A stretch of 64,000 bases of DNA from Pseudomonas costantinii (GCF_001870435.1 NZ_MDDR01000034.1:434001-498000), one strand, 5' to 3'. Counted from the stretch's first letter, positions 1 through 8,811 are shown. Numbers and translations: made by a program. The notes: generated by a model not told the origin, from the letters alone.

Positions 1-565
1 ACGCCTGACCGCCAAACGGCAGATTCGCGTCGAGACCAAGAGCGGTGTGATCGAGCTGGATATCCGCAGCGACGGCCAGATCAGCGTCAACATGGGCGCG
101 CCACGCCTGGTGCCGGCGGACATTCCGTTTCAAGCCACCGAGCAGGCGACCCACTACGCACTGGAAGTTGATGGTAAAACTGTCGATATCGCCGCCGTGT
201 CGATGGGCAACCCCCATGCTGTGCTGCGGGTCGACGACATCAATAACGCGCCAGTCCATGAGCTGGGGCCGAAGATCGAACATCACCCGCGCTTTCCGGC
301 ACGGGTCAATGTGGGTTTCCTGCAGGTGATCGACCGTTCCCGCGCGCTATTGCGCGTGTGGGAGCGCGGCGCCGGCGAAACTCAGGCTTGCGGCACCGGT
401 GCTTGCGCCGCGGCCGTGGCCGCGATCAGCCAGGGGTGGATGGATTCGCCCCTGTTGATCGACCTGCCCGGCGGACGTTTGTCCATCGAATGGGCAGGTC
501 CTGGTCACCCGGTGATGATGACCGGGCCGGCCTCGCGTGTATACGAAGGACAGGTCCGTCTATGA
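1..565 (+). CDS. dapF: Diaminopimelate epimerase, 3' part (5' end outside window)
   Basis: DapF interconverts LL- and meso-diaminopimelate for lysine and peptidoglycan synthesis in the cytosol. The frame is open from base 2, so the gene starts upstream; 187 of the usual ~275 residues are visible. The motif ETQACGTGACAA carries the second of the two catalytic cysteines of the family; the first lies outside the window. The GAGETQACGTG context and the C-terminal half match the family closely. The next gene starts 13 bases after the stop, so it heads an operon with the DUF484 gene, xerC and the HAD gene, as dapF-yigA-xerC-yigB does in E. coli. Confidence 0.96.
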   Translation, partial: RLTAKRQIRVETKSGVIELDIRSDGQISVNMGAPRLVPADIPFQATEQATHYALEVDGKTVDIAAVSMGNPHAVLRVDDINNAPVHELGPKIEHHPRFPARVNVGFLQVIDRSRALLRVWERGAGETQACGTGACAAAVAAISQGWMDSPLLIDLPGGRLSIEWAGPGHPVMMTGPASRVYEGQVRL

Positions 566-578
566 GTGAGCGAATCCA

Positions 579-1295
579 ATGACCGATAAGCCTCAAGTAC
601 CCGCCGAAGCATCCCCGAGCGAAAGCCTGGAGGCCGCTGCTGTCGCGGCGTACCTTGAGGCTAATCCGGACTTTTTCGTCGAACACGAAGAACTGCTGAC
701 CGCCCTGCGTATCCCTCACCAGCGCGGCGATACCGTGTCGCTGGTGGAGCGGCAGATGAAGATTCTGCGCGAACGCAATATCGAAATGCGCCATCGGCTC
801 TCGCATCTGATGGACGTTGCTCGCGACAACGATCGCCTGTTCGACAAGACCCGTCGCCTGATTCTTACACTGATGGACGCCAGCAGCCTGGAAGAAACGG
901 TAATCGCCGTGGAAGACAGCCTGCGCCAGGACTTCCAGGTGCCTTTTGTCAGCCTGATCCTGTTCAGCGACAACCCGATGCCGGTGGGCCGCTGGGTCAG
1001 CGGTAGCGACGCGCAAACCGCGATTGGCGGCCTGCTTTCCGAAGGCAAGACCATCAGTGGCACCCTGCGCGAGCATGAATTGGACTTCCTTTTTGGCGCA
1101 GAGCAGCGCAAGCAGATCGGCTCCACCGCCGTAGTCGCCCTCAGCCATCAAGGCCTGCATGGCGTGCTGGCCATTGCCAGCCGTGACCCTGCGCACTACA
1201 AAAGCTCGGTGGGCACGCTGTTTCTGACCTACATCGCCGAAGTGCTGGGCCGCGTCTTGCCGCGCTTCACCACCGCCCTGCGCGCGGTGCGCTAG
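579..1295 (+). CDS. DUF484 family protein (YigA-like)
   Basis: 238 residues. The N-terminal part (about 20-60) has the AAAVAAYLEANPDFF motif of DUF484; the rest looks like a GAF-type fold with a helical stretch (about 55-90). Its molecular role is not established. It sits between dapF and xerC, 13 bases after one and 2 bases before the other, as DUF484 genes do in many gammaproteobacteria, so it is surely co-transcribed with them. No membrane segment or signal peptide is visible. Confidence 0.9.
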   Translation: MTDKPQVPAEASPSESLEAAAVAAYLEANPDFFVEHEELLTALRIPHQRGDTVSLVERQMKILRERNIEMRHRLSHLMDVARDNDRLFDKTRRLILTLMDASSLEETVIAVEDSLRQDFQVPFVSLILFSDNPMPVGRWVSGSDAQTAIGGLLSEGKTISGTLREHELDFLFGAEQRKQIGSTAVVALSHQGLHGVLAIASRDPAHYKSSVGTLFLTYIAEVLGRVLPRFTTALRAVR

Positions 1296-1297
1296 CC

Positions 1298-2197
1298 ATG
1301 GAACGGCAACTGGACGCTTACTGCGCTCACCTGCGCAGCGAGCGCCAGGTGTCGCCCCATACCCTGGAAGCTTACCGGCGGGACTTGAACAAGGTTCTGG
1401 CGTACTGCGAAAAACAACAGATCGCCAGCTGGAAGGCCCTGGACATCCAGAGCCTGCGCAGCCTGATCGCGCGACTGCACCAGCAAGGCCAGTCCTCGCG
1501 CAGCCTGTCCCGCCTGCTGTCAGCGGTGCGCGGCCTCTATCATTACCTGAATCGCGAAGGCCTGTGCGACCACGACCCAGCCAATGGCCTGGCCCCGCCC
1601 AAGGGCGAGCGGCGCCTGCCCAAGACCCTGGACACCGACCGCGCCCTGCAACTGCTGGATGGCGCCGTCGAGGATGACTTCCTGGCCCATCGCGACCAGG
1701 CGATTCTTGAGCTGTTCTATTCTTCGGGCCTGCGCCTGTCGGAGCTGACCGGCCTGAACCTCGACCAACTCGACCTGGCGGACGGCCTGGTGCAAGTGCT
1801 CGGTAAAGGCAGCAAGACCCGCGTGCTGCCGGTCGGCAGGAAAGCGCGAGAAGCCTTGCAATTGTGGCTGCCGCTACGCCTCCTGACCAACCCGGCGGAC
1901 GACGCGGTGTTTGTCAGCCAGCAAGGCCGACGCCTCGGGCCGCGAGCCATTCAGCTACGCGTCAAGCTGGCCGGCGAACGCGAGCTGGGGCAGAACCTGC
2001 ACCCGCATATGCTGCGGCACTCCTTCGCCAGCCATATGCTGGAATCGTCCCAGGACCTGCGCGCGGTGCAAGAACTGCTCGGCCACTCCGATATCAAGAC
2101 CACGCAGATCTACACCCACCTCGACTTCCAACACCTGGCAACGGTGTATGACAGCGCCCATCCACGGGCCAAACGCATCAAGGGCGGCGACTCATGA
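1298..2197 (+). CDS. xerC: Site-specific tyrosine recombinase XerC
   Basis: With XerD it resolves chromosome dimers at dif near the terminus. 299 residues, the usual length. A SAM-like core-binding domain (about 1-85) is followed by the catalytic domain. All tyrosine-recombinase residues are visible: R146 in SSGLRLSEL, K170 in LGKGSK, H237 and R240 in HMLRHSF, H263 in LLGHSD and the nucleophile Y272 in IYTHLD. The start lies two bases after the DUF484 stop, and the stop overlaps the next gene by four bases (ATGA), so the two are translationally coupled. Confidence 0.97.
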   Translation: MERQLDAYCAHLRSERQVSPHTLEAYRRDLNKVLAYCEKQQIASWKALDIQSLRSLIARLHQQGQSSRSLSRLLSAVRGLYHYLNREGLCDHDPANGLAPPKGERRLPKTLDTDRALQLLDGAVEDDFLAHRDQAILELFYSSGLRLSELTGLNLDQLDLADGLVQVLGKGSKTRVLPVGRKAREALQLWLPLRLLTNPADDAVFVSQQGRRLGPRAIQLRVKLAGERELGQNLHPHMLRHSFASHMLESSQDLRAVQELLGHSDIKTTQIYTHLDFQHLATVYDSAHPRAKRIKGGDS

Positions 2198-2889
2198 GTA
2201 TCAAGCTGATCACCTTCGACCTGGACGACACCCTCTGGGACAACGTACCCGTCATCATCAGCGCCGAAGCGTCGATGCGTGAATGGCTGGCGACCCATGC
2301 TTCCAAGGTCGGCGACTTACCCCTGGAGCATTTCGCCAGCCTTCGCCAGCAGGTGTTGGAACGCCATCCTGAGCTCAAATACCGCATCAGCATCCTGCGC
2401 CAACGTGTGCTGATGCACGCGTTTGAAGAAGCGGGTTATCCACAGCCTGAGGCCACGCAAATGGCTGATGTGTGTTTCGAGGCGTTCATTCACGCCCGAC
2501 ACCAACTCACTGTATTCCCCGAAGCAGAACCCATGCTTCAAGCGCTGCGCCAACATTACCGGTTGGGGGTGATCACCAATGGCAACGCTGATGTGCAGCG
2601 CGTTGGTCTGGCGGACTACTTCCACTTTGCCCTGCGCGCTGAAGATATTGGTATCGCCAAGCCAGATGCGCGATTGTTTCAAGAGGCGTTACAGCGCGGC
2701 GGTGTGGACGCGAGTCAGGCGGTGCATATCGGCGATCACCCAGGCGATGACATCGCCGGTGCGCAGCAGGCGGGGCTGCGAGCGGTGTGGTTTAACCCGA
2801 TGGGTAAGCCGTGGGACGCGGAAAAGCGTCCGGATGCCGAGATTCGCAACTTGGCTGAGTTACCAACACTGCTGAGCAGTTGGCAGTAA
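2194..2889 (+). CDS. yigB: HAD-superfamily phosphatase, YigB-like
   Basis: 231 residues with all four haloacid dehalogenase motifs: I DLDDTLW with nucleophile D9 and D11, II VITNGN, III lysine in GIAKPD, IV HIGDHPGDD. The cap between motifs I and II is helical. Its position after xerC and its size match E. coli YigB, a phosphatase acting on FMN and a flavin precursor; that substrate is inferred from the homologue. Start overlaps the xerC stop (ATGA). A bidirectional terminator follows. Confidence 0.88.
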   Translation: MSIKLITFDLDDTLWDNVPVIISAEASMREWLATHASKVGDLPLEHFASLRQQVLERHPELKYRISILRQRVLMHAFEEAGYPQPEATQMADVCFEAFIHARHQLTVFPEAEPMLQALRQHYRLGVITNGNADVQRVGLADYFHFALRAEDIGIAKPDARLFQEALQRGGVDASQAVHIGDHPGDDIAGAQQAGLRAVWFNPMGKPWDAEKRPDAEIRNLAELPTLLSSWQ

Positions 2890-2947
2890 CGCTATAGCGG
2901 CAACACATTTGATAGGTGGTGACCTGTAGGCGTTTGTTCCAAGCATG

Positions 2948-2976
2948 AAAAAGCCCGCAGCGACGGCGGGCTTTTT
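2948..2976. terminator. Bidirectional Rho-independent terminator
   Basis: AAAAAGCCCGC, a short loop and GCGGGCTTTTT form a stem flanked by A and T tracts on both strands. It lies between the convergent HAD gene and sutA and should end both transcripts. Confidence 0.85.
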
Positions 2977-2997
2977 CTTACAAGCAGGTGGCTGACC

Positions 2998-3330
2998 TCA
3001 GATAGGTCGGCTGCCGTACTTGTTATCCGGCTTCTTCGGTGGATCAGCCACCACGTTAGCCTCGACTTCCTGCACTCTGCCGCCTTTAGCGAGGAATTCC
3101 TCCATCGCACGGGCCAGCGCATCGCGCTCTTTGTTCTTGGCTTCAACGCTCGGCAACTCATCTACCGAAACAGCGGCCTTGGCTTTGCCTTTGGCTACTT
3201 TGGCAGGTGCGTCATCGCCACCGTCATCGCCCTCGTCAGCAACGTCTTCGACTGCCGCCTCAAGACCCTCTTCGGTCTCGTCGTCGTCACCTACTTCGAG
3301 TTCGTCGTTTTCCAGATCATCGTCGCTCAT
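2998..3330 (-). CDS. sutA: RNA polymerase-binding regulator SutA
   Basis: 110 residues. Residues 1-50 are almost all Asp, Glu, Gly and Ala; the middle has the helical, charged KERDALARAMEEFLAKGG; the tail ends VVADPPKKPDNKYGSRPI. This acidic intrinsically disordered head, helix and conserved tail match SutA of P. aeruginosa, a slow-growth factor that binds RNA polymerase and aids initiation at ribosomal and maintenance genes. Location beside yjbQ-amtB-glnK is also the same. GAGGT lies 7 bases before the ATG. Identity rests on recall of the P. aeruginosa protein. Confidence 0.85.
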   Translation of the reverse strand: MSDDDLENDELEVGDDDETEEGLEAAVEDVADEGDDGGDDAPAKVAKGKAKAAVSVDELPSVEAKNKERDALARAMEEFLAKGGRVQEVEANVVADPPKKPDNKYGSRPI

Positions 3331-3433
3331 GTTCTACCTCATGACTTGCGAAAAGCAGATTAGTTATAGCCCAGCTTCACCATCTGTCGAAGGTTGCCGG
3401 AAAAAAATCAACATCCACTGGATAACCAGTGGC

Positions 3434-3859
3434 TTATGCCCCATCACCGTGCAAGGTGGCGAGGACTTTACGAGCACCGCCATGATCACGGTGCTCGCCC
3501 AGATAAACACCTTGCCAAGTCCCCATCGCCAAGCGGCCGGCCTTGACCGGCAAACTCAGCTGGCAGCCCAGGAGACTGGCCTTGAAGTGCGCCGGCAGAT
3601 CATCCGGACCTTCGTCGTTGTGTTCAAACCCTGCCCGGCCTTGCGGCACCAGCGAATTGAAAAAACGCTCAAAGTCACGGCGAACCGCCGGGTCGGCATT
3701 CTCGTTGACGGTCAACGAGGCCGAGGTGTGCTGCAGCCACAGATGCAACAGGCCCACGCGACAAGCCTTCAATTCAGGCAAGCCGGCAAGCAACTCATCG
3801 GTCACCAAGTGAAAGCCCCGGGGCTTAGCCCGCAGGGTTATCAGGGTCTGTTGCCACAT
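3434..3859 (-). CDS. yjbQ: YjbQ / UPF0047 family protein
   Basis: 141 residues, the family's normal length. Signature segments are LWLQHTSASLTVNENADP and WQGVYLGEHRDHGG; the His and Asp residues form the conserved pocket of UPF0047 proteins. E. coli YjbQ has weak thiamine-phosphate synthase activity, but the physiological role is unsettled. It is transcribed away from amtB's terminator, towards sutA on the same strand; about 100 bases separate it from sutA. Confidence 0.92.
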   Translation of the reverse strand: MWQQTLITLRAKPRGFHLVTDELLAGLPELKACRVGLLHLWLQHTSASLTVNENADPAVRRDFERFFNSLVPQGRAGFEHNDEGPDDLPAHFKASLLGCQLSLPVKAGRLAMGTWQGVYLGEHRDHGGARKVLATLHGDGA

Positions 3860-4028
3860 ACAGTTCTCCGCCCATCGGCGCGCATTCTAGCGCGCTCAGG
3901 GAAAAAACAAAGTGCCGAATACGCCTACATGCCTGTAAGACATTCGCACACTGAAAAGTACCGAGTGCACTCCATCACAAACTCTATGCAAAAACCGGTA
4001 CAGCACCTTACGACTGACAAACACCAGA

Positions 4029-4063
4029 CAAAAAAATGCCCGGCAAGCCGGGCATGTTTTTTT
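4029..4063 (-). terminator. Terminator of glnK-amtB
   Basis: The stem ATGCCCGG(C)AAG(C)CGGGCAT has an A run on its left and a T run on its right. It lies just past the amtB stop codon and upstream of yjbQ, with symmetric flanks that could work in either direction. Confidence 0.85.
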
Positions 4064-4071
4064 TCGCGTAC

Positions 4072-5412
4072 TTACAAGTTGTAGCCGCGTTCGTTGTGTT
4101 GCGCCAGGTCGAGGCCGACTGCCTCTTCTTCGTCGGTAACCCGCAGGCCGATGACCGCATCCAGCACTTTGAGGATGATGAAGGTCACAATAGCCGTGTA
4201 GATCACGGTGAAGCCGACGCCCTTGCACTGGATCCAGACTTGCGCCGCGATGTCAGTGGTCGCCGCGTTGAAACCGCCCAGCGAAGGGGCAGCGAACACG
4301 CCGGTCAGGATCGCGCCGAGGATACCGCCGATACCGTGCACACCGAAGGCGTCCAGGGAGTCGTCGTAGCCCAGTTTGCGTTTCAAGGTAGTGGCGCAGA
4401 AGAAGCACACCACGCCCGCCGCCAGACCGATCACCAAGGCGCCCATCGGGCCCACGGTACCCGCGGCTGGAGTGATTGCAACCAGGCCGGCAACCACGCC
4501 TGAGGCAATGCCCAGTGCGCTTGGCTTACCGTGGGTGATCCACTCGGCGAACATCCAGCCCAGTGCGGCAGCAGCGGTCGCGATCTGGGTCACCAACATT
4601 GCCATACCGGCAGTGCCGTTGGCCGCAGCAGCGGAGCCGGCGTTGAAGCCGAACCAGCCGACCCACAGCATGGCCGCACCCACCAGGGTGTAACCCAGGT
4701 TATGCGGTGCCATTGGCGTGGTCGGGAAGCCTTTACGCTTGCCGAGTACCAGGCACGCCACCAGGCCAGCCACACCGGCGTTGATGTGCACCACGGTGCC
4801 GCCTGCGAAGTCCAGCACGCCCCAGTCGCCCAGCAACGAACCCGGACCGCCCCACACCATGTGGGCAATCGGTGCGTAGACCAGGGTGAACCAGACGCCC
4901 ATGAAGATCAGCATCGCGGAGAACTTCATACGCTCGGCGAACGCACCGACGATCAGCGCAGGGGTAATGATGGCGAACGTCATCTGGAAGGTGACGAACA
5001 CCGCCTCAGGGAACAGCGCCGCAGGGCCAGTAATGCTCGCTGGGGTCACACCCGACAGGAACAACTTGGACAGGCCACCGACAAACGAGTTGAGGTTGAC
5101 GACGCCCGCTTCCATACCGGTGGTATCGAACGCCAAGCTGTAGCCGTAAACGAACCACAGGATGGTGATCAGACCGGTGATGGCAAAGCACTGCATCATC
5201 ACGGAAAGAATGTTTTTGGAGCGAACCATGCCGCCGTAGAACAGCGCCAGGCCCGGAATGGTCATGAACAGTACCAGCGCGGTGGATGTGAGCATCCACG
5301 CCGTGTCGCCGGAATTGAGGACTGGAGCAGGGGCTGGGTCCGCCGCCAATGCCAGGGCCGGCATTACGAGGGACAACAGGGCTCCTAGCCCTGCGAATTT
5401 ACGCAGAGTCAT
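4072..5412 (-). CDS. amtB: Ammonium transporter AmtB
   Basis: 446 residues. An N-terminal signal-like segment ends around ALALAADPAP, followed by about 11 membrane helices (first: DTAWMLTSTALVLFMTIPGL). The pore histidine pair is visible in HINAGVAGLV and FGVHGIGGIL, and the family motif in FYGGMVRSKN. It conducts ammonium/ammonia across the inner membrane and is blocked by GlnK. The start at 5412 was chosen over longer in-frame starts because AGGAGAAAAC lies just upstream and the homologous Met-Thr-Leu-Arg start follows. It lies 34 bases after glnK, same strand, one operon. Confidence 0.97.
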   Translation of the reverse strand: MTLRKFAGLGALLSLVMPALALAADPAPAPVLNSGDTAWMLTSTALVLFMTIPGLALFYGGMVRSKNILSVMMQCFAITGLITILWFVYGYSLAFDTTGMEAGVVNLNSFVGGLSKLFLSGVTPASITGPAALFPEAVFVTFQMTFAIITPALIVGAFAERMKFSAMLIFMGVWFTLVYAPIAHMVWGGPGSLLGDWGVLDFAGGTVVHINAGVAGLVACLVLGKRKGFPTTPMAPHNLGYTLVGAAMLWVGWFGFNAGSAAAANGTAGMAMLVTQIATAAAALGWMFAEWITHGKPSALGIASGVVAGLVAITPAAGTVGPMGALVIGLAAGVVCFFCATTLKRKLGYDDSLDAFGVHGIGGILGAILTGVFAAPSLGGFNAATTDIAAQVWIQCKGVGFTVIYTAIVTFIILKVLDAVIGLRVTDEEEAVGLDLAQHNERGYNL

Positions 5413-5446
5413 ATTGTTTTCTCCTGGGGCGTTGGGGTTTGGCGGC

Positions 5447-5785
5447 TTAGATTGCGTCGGTATCGGTTTCGCCGGTACGGATGCGAATAGCCTGTTCCAG
5501 ATTGACCACGAAGATCTTGCCGTCACCAATTTTGCCGGTGTTGGCCGCCTTGGTTATCGCCTCGATAACCCGGTCAAGATCCTTGTCGTCAATGGCGACA
5601 TCAATCTTCACCTTCGGCAGGAAATCGACCACGTATTCCGCGCCGCGATACAGCTCGGTGTGACCCTTCTGCCGACCGAAGCCTTTGACCTCAGTAACGG
5701 TAATGCCCTGCACGCCGATCTCGGACAACGACTCGCGTACATCGTCCAACTTGAACGGCTTGATGATGGCAGTGACTAGCTTCAT
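5447..5785 (-). CDS. glnK: Nitrogen regulatory protein P-II (GlnK)
   Basis: 112 residues, full length for a P-II protein. The T-loop carries Y51 (ELYRGAEYVVDF), the uridylylation site, and the C-terminal nucleotide-binding GKIGDGKIFV is intact. GlnK senses 2-oxoglutarate/ATP/ADP and blocks AmtB when ammonium is plentiful; it also signals through GlnE and NtrB. It is first in the glnK-amtB operon. Expression under nitrogen limitation by NtrC and sigma-54 is expected from other bacteria, but I found no good sigma-54 site upstream. Confidence 0.96.
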   Translation of the reverse strand: MKLVTAIIKPFKLDDVRESLSEIGVQGITVTEVKGFGRQKGHTELYRGAEYVVDFLPKVKIDVAIDDKDLDRVIEAITKAANTGKIGDGKIFVVNLEQAIRIRTGETDTDAI

Positions 5786-6205
5786 GAAAACTCTCTCCCG
5801 AATTGGTGGACTTGCCCCAGGAAAACAAACCCGTCTCAAGTCTAAGCGCAGTGCCTGGCTTTGTAACGCTTCGTCGCCTTGGCATTTGCCATTGCGACGT
5901 TCGCTAACCACTGGTGACGAAACACCTACCCCGCTCCGTCGGCGCACTGCATCGTCACAGCGACTGCATCAGTGCATGGGTCATGATCGTCTAAGCAGAA
6001 ACCTTGCCAGCTCCGTAAAAATCACTGAAATCAGTCCTTTGCCCACTTATGCCCACCTTCGGGGCTCATTGATGACTGCAATGCGCACAAAAACAGTGCA
6101 TCGCCGCCCAGCCCTCTGCGCGAAAAGCGTGCGCTTGATGAGGTGAAAAAGACTATAGACGCTGCGTGATACACTGCCCGCCAACAGTTTTCCGGAATAT
6201 TTCCC
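5786..6205. other. Intergenic region between divergent glnK and ubiK
   Basis: 420 bases with no convincing gene. It must hold the promoters of glnK (leftward) and ubiK (rightward). The nearest sigma-54-like string, on the minus strand near 5841-5856, keeps GGCAC but lacks the GC of the -12 element. Nothing else stands out. Confidence 0.6.
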
Positions 6206-6466
6206 ATGCTCGCGCCCAAAGACCTCCTCGATGCCCTGAGCGGCCATGCCTCTCGCCTGTTCAGCGGCGACACCCCGCTGCCCCGCAATGAAATCGAAAG
6301 CCAGTTCAAGGCGCTGCTGCAAAGTGGCTTCAGCAAGCTCGACCTGGTGAGCCGGGAAGAGTTTGATAGCCAGATGGTAGTGCTCGCCCGCACGCGTGCG
6401 CGGTTGGAAAGCCTGGAGGCCAAAGTCGCAGAGCTTGAGGCCAAACTGACACCACCCGCTGAATAA
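6206..6466 (+). CDS. ubiK: Ubiquinone biosynthesis accessory factor UbiK
   Basis: 86 residues. The C-terminal third (ARTRARLESLEAKVAELEAKL) is a leucine-rich coiled coil as in UbiK/YqiC (BMFP family); the N-terminal part is amphipathic (MLAPKDLLDALSGHASRLF). UbiK assists the Ubi complex in ubiquinone synthesis, probably bound to lipid. The same gene precedes comM in P. aeruginosa. A strong palindrome follows the stop. Confidence 0.88.
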   Translation: MLAPKDLLDALSGHASRLFSGDTPLPRNEIESQFKALLQSGFSKLDLVSREEFDSQMVVLARTRARLESLEAKVAELEAKLTPPAE

Positions 6467-6476
6467 ACGCGATCAA

Positions 6477-6504
6477 TGTGGGAGCTGGCTTGCCAGCTCC
6501 CACA
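6477..6504. repeat. REP-like palindrome
   Basis: A 28-base perfect palindrome, TGTGGGAGCTGG-CTTG-CCAGCTCCCACA, lies 11 bases after ubiK. It is the single-hairpin form of the GTGGGAGCTGGCTTGCC repeats seen at 32.4, 42.3 and 50.6 kb. It may protect or end the ubiK mRNA, though no T tract follows. Confidence 0.85.
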
Positions 6505-6621
6505 CAAGCGCTGCATTCCTGCCTTGGATACGTTCTGTAAAACCTCACCCGCCTCGCTTTTCCCTACCTCGTCTACCCTTGAAAAACCCGCAGGAAGCGG
6601 CCCGCCACTCAAGGAACGAGC

Positions 6622-8118
6622 ATGTCCCTCGCCATCGTCCACAGCCGTGCCCAAATTGGCGTCGAAGCCCCTGCCGTTACCGTTGAGGTGCACATGGCCA
6701 ATGGTCTGCCCTCCCTGACGCTGGTCGGCCTGCCGGAAACCGCGGTCAAGGAAAGCAAGGACCGCGTGCGCAGTGCCATCCTCAACTCCGCGCTGCAATA
6801 CCCGGCCCGTCGTATCACCCTCAACCTCGCGCCCGCCGACCTGCCCAAGGACGGCGGGCGTTTTGATTTGGCGATTGCCTTAGGGATTCTCGCAGCCAGC
6901 GTGCAGGTGCCGGCGTTGATGCTTGATGACGTTGAATGCCTGGGGGAGTTGGCGCTGTCCGGCGAGGTGCGGGCGGTGAAAGGTGTGCTGCCGGCAGCGC
7001 TGGCGGCACGCAAGGCCGGGCGCGCCGTGATAGTGCCTCGGGCCAATGCAGAGGAAGCGTGCCTGGCATCGGGGTTGAAGGTGATTGCCGTCGATCACTT
7101 ATTGCAGGTGGTGGCGCACCTGAATGGGCAGGTGCCGATTGAGCCCTACAAGTCCGACGGCTTGCTGTATTTGAACAAGCCCTACCCGGACTTGAGCGAA
7201 GTACAAGGGCAGTTAGCAGCCAAGCGCGCGTTACTGATCGCGGCGGCGGGTGCGCACAACCTATTGTTCAGCGGACCACCAGGCACCGGCAAAACCCTCC
7301 TCGCCAGCCGCCTTCCCGGGCTATTACCACCCTTGAGCGAGCAGGAAGCGCTGGAGGTGGCCGCGATTCAATCGGTGGTCAGCCTGGCGCCGCTGAGCCA
7401 TTGGCCGCACCGTCCGTTCCGCCAGCCACACCACTCAGCATCCGGACCTGCGCTGGTCGGCGGTGGGTCAAAGCCACAACCGGGGGAAATAACCCTGGCC
7501 CATCACGGCGTGCTGTTTCTGGATGAATTGCCGGAGTTCGATCGCAAAGTTTTGGAGGTGCTGCGCGAGCCGCTGGAGTCCGGTCATATCGTGATTTCCC
7601 GCGCCCGCGACCGCGTGAGTTTCCCGGCCCGTTTTCAGCTGGTCGCGGCAATGAACCCCTGCCCTTGCGGCTATTTGGGCGAACCCAGTGGACGCTGCCG
7701 CTGCACGCCGGAACAGATCCAGCGCTATCGCAACAAACTCTCCGGGCCATTGCTGGATCGGATCGACCTGCACCTCACCGTCGCCCGGGAAACCACGGCA
7801 CTCAACCCGCCCCAGCAACCTGGCGACAACACGGCGAAGGCGTCGGCGGAGGTTGCCGAGGCTCGGGAGCGCCAGCAAAAGCGTCAGGGCTGTGCCAATG
7901 CCTTCCTGGATCTGCCGGGGTTACGCGCGCACTGCAAACTGGCGAAAGCCGACGAAGGCTGGCTGGAAAGTGCCTGCGAGCGGCTCACACTATCGCTGCG
8001 CGCGGCCCATCGGTTGCTCAAAGTGGCGCGTACCCTGGCCGACCTTGAGCAGGTTGAGAACATCGCCCGGCATCATTTGGCGGAAGCACTGCAATATCGG
8101 CCGGCGGCGGTCGGTTAG
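6622..8118 (+). CDS. comM: ComM / YifB family Mg-chelatase-like AAA+ helicase
   Basis: 498 residues. An N-terminal Lon-protease-like domain (about 1-170) precedes the AAA+ core with Walker A GPPGTGKT (about 219-226) and Walker B VLFLDELPEF (about 297-306); the C-terminal Mg-chelatase domain has CPCGYLGEPSGRCRC, a cysteine cluster likely to bind zinc. ComM is a hexameric helicase promoting branch migration during natural transformation, and is widely kept in species not known to be transformable. AAGGAACGAGC precedes the ATG. Its stop codon overlaps that of the convergent TetR gene. Confidence 0.93.
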   Translation: MSLAIVHSRAQIGVEAPAVTVEVHMANGLPSLTLVGLPETAVKESKDRVRSAILNSALQYPARRITLNLAPADLPKDGGRFDLAIALGILAASVQVPALMLDDVECLGELALSGEVRAVKGVLPAALAARKAGRAVIVPRANAEEACLASGLKVIAVDHLLQVVAHLNGQVPIEPYKSDGLLYLNKPYPDLSEVQGQLAAKRALLIAAAGAHNLLFSGPPGTGKTLLASRLPGLLPPLSEQEALEVAAIQSVVSLAPLSHWPHRPFRQPHHSASGPALVGGGSKPQPGEITLAHHGVLFLDELPEFDRKVLEVLREPLESGHIVISRARDRVSFPARFQLVAAMNPCPCGYLGEPSGRCRCTPEQIQRYRNKLSGPLLDRIDLHLTVARETTALNPPQQPGDNTAKASAEVAEARERQQKRQGCANAFLDLPGLRAHCKLAKADEGWLESACERLTLSLRAAHRLLKVARTLADLEQVENIARHHLAEALQYRPAAVG

Positions 8119-8699
8119 AGCGCCTCGGGAAAGCCCAGCAGCAACCTCGCTACTTCCATCACCTCGTCCAGCGCGGCCTCTGCCGACTCGCTGGAAGGTT
8201 TGAGCATCAGGTCATCGGCGTAGCCCATCGCCACGGCAAAGATCTGGCGGGCGGCGCGTTTCGGCGAATCACAACGGAAAACGTGCGCAGCGACACCCCG
8301 CTCGATCACCTCGGCGAGCATGCCTTGCCATTGGGCGTTGATCACCAGATAAGCCTGGGCCATTTGCGGGTCGTGCATCGCCTCGTCCCACGCATCCAGC
8401 CACAGCGCCCAGCCAGCATCGGCCGTGCACGGCAGGCAATCGTACAAAAACCCTATCAGCGCTTCGTGCGGTGGCAGGTCTACCAATGGCGCGCGCACTT
8501 CATCCAGTTGTTCATTGGCAAAGCGCACAAAGGCTTCGCGGCGCAGTTCATTCCAGTCGCTGAAGTAGTGATAGACGTGGCTTCGCGACAGCCCGGCGTG
8601 CTCGGCCAAATCACGGGTGGAGACATCGGCGAAACCCTTACTGCGAAACAACTCCAGGGCGGCAGCGATGATCTGGTCTTTACGGTCGATACGCGACAT
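8115..8699 (-). CDS. TetR/AcrR family transcriptional regulator
   Basis: 194 residues. The N-terminal helix-turn-helix (about 8-52) reads IIAAALELFRSKGFADVSTRDLAEHAGLSR in two halves, then HVYHYFSDW, the TetR signature. The C-terminal ligand domain is typical of regulators of this size. It is divergent from the membrane gene at 8812, and two 16-base palindromes lie in the shared promoter region, so it very likely represses itself and that gene. The inducer is unknown. The start at 8699 gives the usual TetR N-terminus; longer in-frame starts would translate the operator. Confidence 0.9.
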   Translation of the reverse strand: MSRIDRKDQIIAAALELFRSKGFADVSTRDLAEHAGLSRSHVYHYFSDWNELRREAFVRFANEQLDEVRAPLVDLPPHEALIGFLYDCLPCTADAGWALWLDAWDEAMHDPQMAQAYLVINAQWQGMLAEVIERGVAAHVFRCDSPKRAARQIFAVAMGYADDLMLKPSSESAEAALDEVMEVARLLLGFPEAL

Positions 8700-8742
8700 G
8701 GGCAATTCCTTCGGGCACCGGCAGATAAGCGGCGCTTGCTTT

Positions 8743-8780
8743 TTGAGCGATCGCTCAAGGATACTTGAGCAGTCGCTCAA
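8743..8780. promoter_or_regulatory. Twin palindromic operator, likely TetR binding sites
   Basis: TTGAGCGATCGCTCAA (8743-8758, perfect) and TTGAGCAGTCGCTCAA (8765-8780, one mismatched centre pair) are spaced 22 bases centre to centre, two helical turns. They lie between the TetR start at 8699 and the membrane gene start at 8812. Paired sites of this size on one face of DNA fit two TetR dimers. Confidence 0.8.
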
Positions 8781-8811
8781 TAATAGCGCCTATCACTCCT
8801 TTGGTGAACCC

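Noticed and set aside
3020..4084. 354-residue + strand open frame across sutA and yjbQ
   Set aside because: It is antisense to two recognised genes, its codons give a low-complexity Ser/Thr string and no homology; a product of high GC.
5841..5856. Sigma-54 promoter for glnK
   Set aside because: The minus strand has AGGCAC-N5-TTAG, but the -12 element lacks the near-invariant GC and the T of TGGCAC, so I do not claim it.
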